64,000 nt of DNA from Flavobacterium sp. 123. Its GTDB lineage: Bacteria; Bacteroidota; Bacteroidia; Flavobacteriales; Flavobacteriaceae. The stretch covers positions 2,192,501-2,256,500 of the forward strand of contig NZ_RBXD01000001.1 of the NCBI RefSeq assembly GCF_003634825.1, given 5' to 3'. Below the pieces are notes generated by a model. That model did no database searches and was not told where the DNA came from. It worked only from the letters and a program-made list of their open reading frames with translations. Made by a program: the position numbers and the translations under genes. Below, in pieces: positions 9,078 to 15,714 of this stretch (position 1 is the stretch's first letter; each line of letters begins with the position of its first letter).

Positions 9078-9533
9078 TTATTTAAAATAGTCCCAGTCAA
9101 TTTTAAAACTTGTTGAGAGTGTATTGTTTAGAATTTCAAAACCAGTTTTGTTATTACAAATTGGATATACGCCAAAATGCTCCACAAAATTTAATAGAAA
9201 ATAGCTTTCTAAATCTTCAATACGAAAATGCCAAATGTTTTGAAGCATTTCGAAATTTATATAAGTAAATAAAAGAGGTTCTATTTTTCTATAATTAGTA
9301 AGTCCTATATTTTTTGATTTCCCATCAAAATGTCCTGATAATCTACTTGCAATACTATTCGTTTTTCTTTCACTCATTCCGATATATAACAATTTTGATT
9401 TCTCGAAAGGATATTGAATATCAATAGACTGACTAAAAATAAAATACAAGCCAGCAATCCCATTTAATGGTTTTATATTAGCTAGTATGAACGGTTTAGG
9501 GCTATCGAAAAATATAGTTACTTCGTTACTCAT
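9078..9533 (-). CDS. GIY-YIG-like nuclease domain protein (151 aa)
   Basis: The GIY-YIG fold pattern is visible: GLY (28-30) and LYIG (49-52) form the two signature strands, followed by R64 in IASRLSGHF, E109 in IEDLESYF and NNKTG near residue 127. These correspond to the Tyr, Arg, Glu and Asn active-site positions of the family, so the protein is probably a single-domain DNA endonuclease or a binding derivative. It lies 6 bases before the 60-residue gene and heads the ATPase cluster. Family-level confidence is good because all four motif positions fall in order; the exact substrate is unknown. Confidence 0.75.
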   Translation of the reverse strand: MSNEVTIFFDSPKPFILANIKPLNGIAGLYFIFSQSIDIQYPFEKSKLLYIGMSERKTNSIASRLSGHFDGKSKNIGLTNYRKIEPLLFTYINFEMLQNIWHFRIEDLESYFLLNFVEHFGVYPICNNKTGFEILNNTLSTSFKIDWDYFK

Positions 9534-9535
9534 TT

Positions 9536-9637
9536 CTAAAACGCATTAAATTTATCTCCCAAATAATTTTTTAGATTGTGTTTTTTGATTGTTAAATGGT
9601 CATAAATTAGTCTTGATAAAAAAAATAATGTTTCCAT
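9536..9637 (-). CDS. Possible 33-residue small protein before the GIY-YIG gene
   Basis: An ATG at 9637 opens 33 codons (METLFFLSRLIYDHL...) ending in TAG at 9536-9538, two bases before the ATG of the GIY-YIG gene. It fills nearly the whole gap after the DpnA-like gene, and this packing is like that of its neighbours. It is too short for a coding test by eye, so it may be a leader peptide or chance. Confidence 0.3.
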   Translation of the reverse strand: METLFFLSRLIYDHLTIKKHNLKNYLGDKFNAF

Positions 9638-9643
9638 TTTAAA

Positions 9644-10522
9644 TTACAAAATCAATTCGCTACCATATTCTTCAGTTGGTTCTTTAGCCAGAAATAAATC
9701 CAGTTCTTTTTTATTAGTGAATCCTTGTATTTTTTGCCTGTATAATTCAGCTGTTTTAGGGTTTTCGATTTCAAGTTTTCTGTTTTTACTTATTTCCAGA
9801 AATTCTTGTTCTTGGTCTATTCCTAAATACCTTCTGTTTAAAAGATTTGCTGCAATTCCTGTTGTTGAACTTCCGGCAAACGGATCTAATATCCAAGCGT
9901 TAGGTTTTGTTGATGCCAGAATTAATCTTGTTAATACTGCTAAAGGTTTTTGAGTTGGATGTTTATTACACGATTTTTCCCAAGGAGCAATGGCAGGAAG
10001 TTTCCAAACATCTTTCATTTGCTTATTACCATTAAGCTGTTTCATTAATTCATAATTGTAATAATGAGGCACTTTCTCTTTTTTCCTTGCCCAAATTATC
10101 AATTCTGTAGAATGTGTAAAAAAACGACACGAAAAATTTGGTGGTGGATTATTCTTTTCCCAGGTTATTACATTAAGTATTTTGAAATCTAACTCCTGAA
10201 GGATTTGCCCAATTGAAAAAATATTGTGATACGTTCCACTTATCCATATTGTGGCATTATCTTTCATTTTATCTCTTGCCAGTGTCAACCATTTCCTATT
10301 GAAGTCATTGATATATTCAAATCCTTCTGACTTATCCCATTTTCCTTTGTTTACAGAAACAATTTGCCCACTTTGAATAGACATACCATTGTTAGAAAGA
10401 AAATAAGGAGGATCAGCAAAAACCATATCAAACTTATGCTCAAATTTTGGCAAAAGTTCCATTGTATCTCCTTGGAGAAGATTAAAGTTTTTATCTGTGG
10501 ATTTGAAATAAGGCTTTAACAT
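9644..10522 (-). CDS. dpnA: DpnA-like DNA adenine methyltransferase (GATC, second methylase)
   Basis: The protein matches the N4/N6 methyltransferase family with DPPY at 37-40 (VFADPPYFLSNNG) and the SAM-binding DPFAGSSTTG near residue 220, the beta-class order. Long stretches (NRKWLTLARDKMK, WISGTYHNIFSIGQ, CRFFTHSTELIIWARK, KHPTQKP) agree with DpnA of the DpnII system, as I remember it. DpnA methylates GATC and accepts single-stranded DNA. The usual FxGSG is FAGSS here, a small change. The gene is separated from its presumed partners at 13,350-15,153 by inserted genes. It is 3 bases after the 87-residue gene. Confidence 0.9.
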   Translation of the reverse strand: MLKPYFKSTDKNFNLLQGDTMELLPKFEHKFDMVFADPPYFLSNNGMSIQSGQIVSVNKGKWDKSEGFEYINDFNRKWLTLARDKMKDNATIWISGTYHNIFSIGQILQELDFKILNVITWEKNNPPPNFSCRFFTHSTELIIWARKKEKVPHYYNYELMKQLNGNKQMKDVWKLPAIAPWEKSCNKHPTQKPLAVLTRLILASTKPNAWILDPFAGSSTTGIAANLLNRRYLGIDQEQEFLEISKNRKLEIENPKTAELYRQKIQGFTNKKELDLFLAKEPTEEYGSELIL

Positions 10523-10525
10523 AGG

Positions 10526-10789
10526 TTATTTATAACTCTCTATTACCCCGTTATAATATCCCAAAGAATAAGCAGCGTGAGGACTTCTATGTCTTCTCGC
10601 TCCTTTTTGGCTATCTTCTAGACTATCTAATATAGATTCTAAATTTATATTTTCGGCTTTAACCAATCCGTTTTCATAACCAATTTCATAAGCACAGGAA
10701 GCACACCTATGTCTTCCTGAACCTTCTTGTCCTATTGGTAAGTCTTTTACAATAACATCAATCGCAGTGTGCGTTTTCTTACAAGCCAT
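10526..10789 (-). CDS. Small protein with a duplicated RHR...AY..GY.NG motif (87 aa)
   Basis: The protein is an internal duplication. The first half has GRHRCASCAYEIGYENG (about 25-41) and the second RRHRSPHAAYSLGYYNG (about 65-81). The first copy keeps a CxxC pair that the second has lost. The MACKKTH start adds another cysteine and histidine, so a metal site is possible. It lies directly upstream of the DpnA-like gene (3-base gap) and they are likely co-transcribed. I do not know a named family. A role linked to the methylase, such as a specificity or delivery factor, is a guess. Confidence 0.65.
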   Translation of the reverse strand: MACKKTHTAIDVIVKDLPIGQEGSGRHRCASCAYEIGYENGLVKAENINLESILDSLEDSQKGARRHRSPHAAYSLGYYNGVIESYK

Positions 10790-10972
10790 TATGGGAATTT
10801 ATTAAGGTTAAAATTATAATTTATGATTTTTCATAAAACTATGAATTGTAAAAATACATTTAAATTTTGCTTTTTGGGATTAATTTTTATAATTACCTCT
10901 AAAAAGCATTTCTAATTTAATATTCTTTAAACTGGTCTTTTTTTTATGCGGAATATTTTATAATGCTACTTG

Positions 10973-11009
10973 TTGTATGTAGACTTTTTGTATGTAAAAG
11001 ATCATCTTT
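10973..11009 (+). promoter_or_regulatory. Candidate operator of the controller-like gene: direct repeats and GATC palindrome
   Basis: Two exact copies of TTGTATGTA (10973-10981 and 10988-10996) are spaced 15 bases apart. Immediately after is the perfect inverted repeat AAAGAT-C-ATCTTT (10997-11009), whose centre includes a GATC site (11000-11003). All lie within 45 bases of the ATG at 11016. Controller proteins of restriction systems usually bind paired repeats in their own promoter, so these are good candidates. Whether GATC methylation changes binding is speculation. Confidence 0.5.
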
Positions 11010-11015
11010 GATTCG

Positions 11016-11228
11016 ATGAAAAAAGAAATTTTATTAAAGTTTGGTAACAAGATAAAAGACCTCCGTTCAAAACGCGAATGGTCTCAGGAATTGTTAGCTG
11101 AAAAAACAGGTTTTCATAGAACTTATATTGGAATGATAGAACGTGCAGAACGTAATTTATCACTTACTAATGTAGAGGTATTTGCTAAAACTTTTGATAT
11201 GACTATTTCTGAATTATTAAAGTTTTAA
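11016..11228 (+). CDS. XRE-family HTH regulator, controller (C) protein-like (70 aa)
   Basis: A single helix-turn-helix of the Cro/C1 type fills the chain: FGNKIKDLRSKREWSQELLAEKTGFHRTYIG... with the family pattern of S-Q-E-L-A, T-Y-I-G-M-I-E-R-A-E-R-N and a C-terminal helix ending SELLKF. The length and layout match C proteins that time restriction gene expression. It is the first gene of a two-gene plus-strand unit and lies between the two methylase blocks. Likely target is the repeat set just upstream (autoregulation), and possibly the endonuclease promoter. Confidence 0.88.
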   Translation: MKKEILLKFGNKIKDLRSKREWSQELLAEKTGFHRTYIGMIERAERNLSLTNVEVFAKTFDMTISELLKF

Positions 11229-11232
11229 ATAT

Positions 11233-11793
11233 ATGGTATACAACGAAAAATATTTTTCAGATGGAGTGCTTAGACAACTGAGACCAAAAAAAGATGCAAT
11301 TAATATTTATACAACTGTAGAGGGATTAAAAATCGGAATGTTTCAAGGTAGTAGAGGTCAATATCCGGAGATAGATTTTGTAGTGAAAATTTTAAAACCA
11401 GGAGAAAAAGAAAAGCTAATACCACCTCCTCATTCATTTTGGGTAGTGGACTTGATGATGAAAATTGTAGACCACAACAAGGAGGTTATTGAAATTTTAG
11501 ATTATTACATAAAATACTATAATTCTGTCACCCCTTTTATTACTAAAGATGGGAGGATAAACTATCGTTTAGAAACAGTTGATTATATAACAGAAAAATA
11601 TTCTAAAATAAATCAACCCCATACTTTATCAATTAATTATGTTGCCGTAATTATTGAGCTTTTTTGCAAAAATGAAAAAAGGAATGCCGGAGCATATATG
11701 TTTAGAAATTTACTTCAAACATTACTAAAATATGCAAAGAATGAAGTTGATTATATGACTGTTATTATTGCATCTCAACCTGGTTTTAGATAA
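11233..11793 (+). CDS. Protein of unknown function downstream of the controller gene (186 aa)
   Basis: Starts 4 bases after the regulator stop, so it is in the same operon. It is mixed alpha/beta with no membrane segment or signal peptide. Phrases such as GLKIGMFQGSRGQYPEIDFVV and IPPPHSFWVVDLMMKI do not match a family I know. Genes directly behind C proteins are often the restriction or modification enzyme, so an endonuclease of an unfamiliar type is possible. No PD-(D/E)xK, HNH or GIY-YIG pattern is convincing. Confidence 0.6.
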   Translation: MVYNEKYFSDGVLRQLRPKKDAINIYTTVEGLKIGMFQGSRGQYPEIDFVVKILKPGEKEKLIPPPHSFWVVDLMMKIVDHNKEVIEILDYYIKYYNSVTPFITKDGRINYRLETVDYITEKYSKINQPHTLSINYVAVIIELFCKNEKRNAGAYMFRNLLQTLLKYAKNEVDYMTVIIASQPGFR

Positions 11794-11833
11794 TAAAGTG
11801 TTATATTAAGGGATATGAAATTTGGTTTAAATT

Positions 11834-13342
11834 TTATTTCTTCTCTTTTAAAGCTTTCTTTAATAATTCGTTTTCAATCTTAAGATCTTTATTGTCAATA
11901 TCCAAAACTTTATTCTGTTTAATACTTTGTTCATAAAATTTATAACTCACAGATTTTTGATGCTGATTAAATATAAATAGTAAAACAGTTATAATTACTA
12001 GTGACCAAATTAAAGGTCTGTAAAAGAAGATAAATCTTCTGTTCGAATTAGATTTGAATCTAATACCAAATTTTTCAAAATTATAGTTACTTTCTTTGGA
12101 TATGGAGTTAGAAAGACCAATTTCAGGAAAAATTTTATTCCATTTGTTTTCAATTTTTGATGATTGTTTGACAGAGCCAACTAAAAATTTATGGTACCAA
12201 TGTTTATCCATAAAATAAAATACCCAGATAATTAATGCTCCGAGAATACTAAATATTGCACTTACAGGTATATAATAATTAAATATTATGAATGATAAGT
12301 TTTCTTTGAACAAAAAACCTATGCCTGCTATTATAAAAGTAAAAGTTGTTAATGCTAAATTCCTTATTTTTAAAGCTATATCATTAAAATGTTGTTGAAC
12401 ATCTGTAATTTTGTTCCATACTGCAATAACATTTGGTAATAATTCAATATTTAATTTTAAATCATTTTGTTTAAATCTAAAGTAGTTTAGAATTTCATCA
12501 TAAGAGTTTATAAGTTTATAATCAGGTTCAATTTCTTTATTTTTTAATTTCTCTTTAAACTCAATTTCTCTTTTCACATCATCATCATTCCAATGTGTTA
12601 CTGCTTTTAGCAATTCATACTTTTCATTTTCTATAATATGACCATAACTAGCATAAACACTTGTAACGCCAGTATCAATAGCCATTTGGATATCTCTGTC
12701 TAGTTTATCACCAATATAAATTGTTTGCTCTTTTTTTAATTTAAAGTCTCTTAAAATGATTTCAAGAATTTCTTTATTTGGTTTTCTATCATATTTTGAC
12801 AAATGTCTAATTTCTGTAAGCTTAGGTTCCCAATAATTTTCTGGATAATATCTAATTGTGTTTTCAGGTATGCCTGAGTCTACAGGAGTATATATACAAT
12901 CAAAAACACCATCTAGATCTAAATGTTTAATTCTTGTTTTTGTAAAGAAAGCATTAGATTCAGTAAAGCCAATTATTAAAACACCTTGTTCCTTTAATTT
13001 TTTCAATGTATCTAATACACCATTATAAGAATTTAAATTTCTCTTTTTGTTTGAGTAGTATTTGTGTAAAATTGATTTCCCAGTTATAGGCTTTTTAGTT
13101 ATTTCTTCTTTTTGTTTGGCAGATAATGATGTCAATTCATTAAAAGCGAAAGAAACTTCTGTAGTGCCATATTTTTGATGCAAATTTTTGAAATCTGCTT
13201 TTAAAACATCTGGATTTACTTTTGTAGATTTAACTATGTCATCAAAGTAAGGTTTAAACGATGAATGCCACATTTCTAACCAATTCCAAATTGTATCATC
13301 TAAATCAGTAATCACACAATTTATTACTTTTCTTTCCTTCAT
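11834..13342 (-). CDS. HAD-family hydrolase domain fused to a membrane domain (502 aa)
   Basis: The N-terminal half is a haloacid dehalogenase-type phosphatase. Motif I is TDLDDTIWN (about 13-21), motif II is the GFTES segment, and motif IV is YIGDKLDRDIQMA (about 216-228). From about residue 310 there is a helical linker and two hydrophobic helices (ALTTFTFIIAGIGFLF and SAIFSILGALIIWVFYF), then a third at about 440-460 (IWSLVIITVLLFIF) and a charged coiled tail. The two-helix hairpin after an amphipathic helix resembles SLATT-type membrane effectors, but I cannot confirm this. It follows the endonuclease gene by 7 bases in the same operon. HAD fused to a membrane domain is unusual. Confidence 0.75.
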   Translation of the reverse strand: MKERKVINCVITDLDDTIWNWLEMWHSSFKPYFDDIVKSTKVNPDVLKADFKNLHQKYGTTEVSFAFNELTSLSAKQKEEITKKPITGKSILHKYYSNKKRNLNSYNGVLDTLKKLKEQGVLIIGFTESNAFFTKTRIKHLDLDGVFDCIYTPVDSGIPENTIRYYPENYWEPKLTEIRHLSKYDRKPNKEILEIILRDFKLKKEQTIYIGDKLDRDIQMAIDTGVTSVYASYGHIIENEKYELLKAVTHWNDDDVKREIEFKEKLKNKEIEPDYKLINSYDEILNYFRFKQNDLKLNIELLPNVIAVWNKITDVQQHFNDIALKIRNLALTTFTFIIAGIGFLFKENLSFIIFNYYIPVSAIFSILGALIIWVFYFMDKHWYHKFLVGSVKQSSKIENKWNKIFPEIGLSNSISKESNYNFEKFGIRFKSNSNRRFIFFYRPLIWSLVIITVLLFIFNQHQKSVSYKFYEQSIKQNKVLDIDNKDLKIENELLKKALKEKK

Positions 13343-13349
13343 CGTTAAA

Positions 13350-14252
13350 TTATTTTAAAATATTCTCTAAGGTTTTATCTTTCAACATTTCTAAATTCAA
13401 CAAATAATCTGCTTTATCAAAATATTCACGTAAAGGTTTTTGGGTTGATTTCCAACCAGCGCCGTCAGTAATCCATATGAAAGTGATGTCTTGTGCATTC
13501 CAATATTCATTCATTTTTACATATTCAGTAGCGGTAGATTTTAATTTAGAACCACCACCGCCGTAAAAATTGCATTCAATAAAATAAAGTTTGCCATTTT
13601 TATTGATTGCAAAATCTAAATTACGAGAAGATTTATCTACTTCAATATCAATATTCCAATGCTGTTTAATTTTTTTGGCATTAGCTTGTGCCATATAATC
13701 AAAGCCTAATTCATCACAAGCTTGTTTGACAAATTTTTCGACAATGTTTTCCATTAGTGTTCCACCTCTGTTTTTCCTGCCATTGCTGTCTAAACCAACT
13801 TCAACACCAGTAACATAATCTACTAGGTTTTTAACTTTTTTATCTTTCATCAAATCTCCTAAACCAGATTGTATGAAGAAAATTGCAAGGTCTTTACAAT
13901 CTTCATCTGACATTAATCTGTGCTTAAAATCATAGTCTTTGTAAATAAAATTTGTTTCGTCAATTAAAATAGAAACGGAAGTACTTCTAAATGCAATTAA
14001 AAAAGGAAAAGCTTTAATGACTTGTGGATATTCTTTAATTAGGTCGAAAACTTCCTTTTCTATATTATCTTTTCCAATAAGAACATTTAAAAGATTCAAT
14101 TCCTTTTCAATGGGCTTAATATTTTTATGGACTTTTTCCCAATTCACAAAATAATTCCAAAGTGTAATTCCCTTGTCCTTAAATGTTGTTGATATTTGTT
14201 CAAAAAGTAAATCTTCATTTTCTAAATTAAGCAATTGACAAAGTTTGTTCAT
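13350..14252 (-). CDS. dpnII: DpnII/MboI-type restriction endonuclease (GATC)
   Basis: The protein has the DpnII family features: a helical N-terminus, GLDSNGRKNRGGTLME (about 153-168), then the catalytic strand pair with D213 (LDFAIN) and E226 in YFIECNFYGGGGSK, and the GAGWKS loop near the C-terminus. It cuts GATC unless methylated. It overlaps the Dam-like gene by 26 bases, which ties its synthesis to the protecting methylase. At 300 residues it has the normal length. Confidence 0.92.
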   Translation of the reverse strand: MNKLCQLLNLENEDLLFEQISTTFKDKGITLWNYFVNWEKVHKNIKPIEKELNLLNVLIGKDNIEKEVFDLIKEYPQVIKAFPFLIAFRSTSVSILIDETNFIYKDYDFKHRLMSDEDCKDLAIFFIQSGLGDLMKDKKVKNLVDYVTGVEVGLDSNGRKNRGGTLMENIVEKFVKQACDELGFDYMAQANAKKIKQHWNIDIEVDKSSRNLDFAINKNGKLYFIECNFYGGGGSKLKSTATEYVKMNEYWNAQDITFIWITDGAGWKSTQKPLREYFDKADYLLNLEMLKDKTLENILK

Positions 14253-15153
14253 TCTTGTAGTTGGTTATTAGTAATTCGGTTAGTTTTCCTCTTTTTTCTG
14301 CATTAGCATTGATACTTCTTCTTGCAAATACTCTATTAATATGAAACTCATCGTATATATCATCAAAGAAATTATCATCCATATCTTTTCCTTTGACATC
14401 TGAATTACTCAAAATCCAATTATGCTCTAATGTATTTAAAGTTTTGCAAAAATCTCTTAGGCGAATTTGTTCCTTATCGTCAAATTCGTCTTTAGAATAA
14501 GTGTTGAAACTAGAGGTTTTACTTAATGGTTTGTAGGGTGGGTCGAAATAGAATAATGCAGGTTTTTCTGCGTAAAGTAATGTTTGTTGGTAATCACCTG
14601 TTAGGATTTCTACCTTCTGCAAAGCTTCACTTACTGCAAAAATATTTTCTGCATCACATATCATTGGTTTTTTATAACTACCAATAGGAACATTGAAGCC
14701 ATTGCTTTTATTTACACGAAATAAACCATTGAAGCACGTCCTGTTTAGAAAAATAAATAAAGCTGCTTGAGTTACTTTATCAGCAGATCGAGTATTAAAA
14801 AGGGTTCTTTTTTGTGTATAATATTCTCTTTTATTTTCAACTTCTAAATCAATTGAATGGTACTCTTCTTGAAAATCTTTAAGCACAGAAATCAATTCAA
14901 TTGGATTTGATGCAATTATTTTATAAACATTAGTTAGGTCGGCATTAATATCATTAATTACTGCTTTTTCAACTTTAGGAAAATTATTTAAAATCCAAAA
15001 TAAAATAGCACCGCTGCCTACAAAAGGTTCAACAAATGTGAACTTCTTGTTCATAAATTTTTTAGGGAGTACTTTTTCAATATCTGTTATCAACTGTGTT
15101 TTTCCACCAGCCCATTTTAAAAAAGGTTTTGCTTTTTTATTTTCCATTTGCAT
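14227..15153 (-). CDS. dam: Dam/DpnM-type DNA adenine methyltransferase (GATC)
   Basis: The alpha-class layout is clear: FLKWAGGKTQL (11-21), SAM-binding VEPFVGSGAI (41-50) and a catalytic YFDPPYKPLS near residue 200. It methylates adenine in GATC and protects host DNA against the DpnII-type enzyme encoded next. The start at 15153 (MQMENKK) or the in-frame Met at 15147 are both possible. Either overlaps the end of the 66-residue gene. Dam, endonuclease and the DpnA-like gene make a complete DpnII-type set. Confidence 0.93.
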   Translation of the reverse strand: MQMENKKAKPFLKWAGGKTQLITDIEKVLPKKFMNKKFTFVEPFVGSGAILFWILNNFPKVEKAVINDINADLTNVYKIIASNPIELISVLKDFQEEYHSIDLEVENKREYYTQKRTLFNTRSADKVTQAALFIFLNRTCFNGLFRVNKSNGFNVPIGSYKKPMICDAENIFAVSEALQKVEILTGDYQQTLLYAEKPALFYFDPPYKPLSKTSSFNTYSKDEFDDKEQIRLRDFCKTLNTLEHNWILSNSDVKGKDMDDNFFDDIYDEFHINRVFARRSINANAEKRGKLTELLITNYKNEQTLSIA

Positions 15154-15337
15154 TCTCTTCCAGTATTTCTGAATATGTTGTTATTACTAAATTGTTCTTC
15201 TTTGCATATAAAATTGCTTCATCTTCTGTTTCAAAGAAGATATCCAACATATTAAATGTTTCAATATTTATTAGGTGATATATTTGAAAATCACCTTTAC
15301 CGACTTTGCGTATGAAATATACATTTTGACGAGACAT
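15137..15337 (-). CDS. Small protein of unknown function heading the restriction operon (66 aa)
   Basis: Starts with ATG at 15337 and overlaps the Dam-like gene by up to 17 bases. An exact -7 box lies 32 bases upstream. The chain (MSRQNVYFIRKVGKGDFQIY...) looks like a beta-hairpin plus helix fold, with no known motif. Its position suggests a small regulator or accessory protein of the restriction system. The function is unknown. Confidence 0.55.
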   Translation of the reverse strand: MSRQNVYFIRKVGKGDFQIYHLINIETFNMLDIFFETEDEAILYAKKNNLVITTYSEILEENANGK

Positions 15338-15368
15338 AGTATTTGATTTAAAGTGAAGGTATAATCAA

Positions 15369-15376
15369 CAAATATA
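15369..15376 (-). promoter_or_regulatory. -7 promoter box for the restriction operon
   Basis: The minus strand reads TATATTTG, an exact match to the Bacteroidetes TAnnTTTG box. It is placed so that transcription would start about 25 bases before the ATG at 15337 and read through Dam, the endonuclease and the HAD gene. Confidence 0.6.
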
Positions 15377-15417
15377 GTTAAAAAGCAATCAAAAGCAAAT
15401 GAGTAAATACAAATTTA

Positions 15418-15618
15418 GGGCAAGGAGGGTAACCAAATTTTGAGTAAAAGATATTTTATTTTTTTAGAAAATAAAAAACAGATTTATATAGCTGTTTGGG
15501 TGCAAACTGGAATGACTACTTTATTAAATTGCGTTATTATGGTCTTATATTGCCCGATTGTTTGAGAAGAAAAAAAACAAAAAATGTTTGTGGTGTTTTT
15601 TGGTTACCCTGCCTGCCC
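15418..15618. repeat. Long imperfect inverted repeat (20-bp arms) between restriction genes and VapE
   Basis: The left arm (15418-15437) GGGCAAGGAGGGTAACCAAA matches the reverse complement of the right arm (15599-15618) at 18 of 20 bases. The arms are separated by 161 bases of AT-rich sequence without a clear gene. This fills most of the 377-base gap from 15,338 to 15,714. Position next to a VapE-type replication gene suggests a replication or recombination site of the element. Those arms are also much more GC-rich than their surroundings. Confidence 0.7.
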
Positions 15619-15661
15619 TGTGAAAATGATGTAAATTGAAGAAATTGAAAGTAGTAAAAAC

Positions 15662-15692
15662 AAAAAAAGTGGAAACGCTAGTTTTCCACTTT
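15662..15692 (-). terminator. Terminator after the VapE-like gene
   Basis: AAAGTGGAAA, a 6-base loop and TTTTCCACTTT form a strong hairpin. The A-run on its left gives a U-run for minus-strand transcripts arriving from the gene at 15,715. Confidence 0.7.
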
Positions 15693-15714
15693 AAAATTGA
15701 TGATTTTTTGTTTT

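Noticed and set aside
6470..9533. Lamassu system
   Set aside because: A hook ATPase is present, but there is no Lamassu-type LmuA effector and the small protein is much shorter than LmuC.
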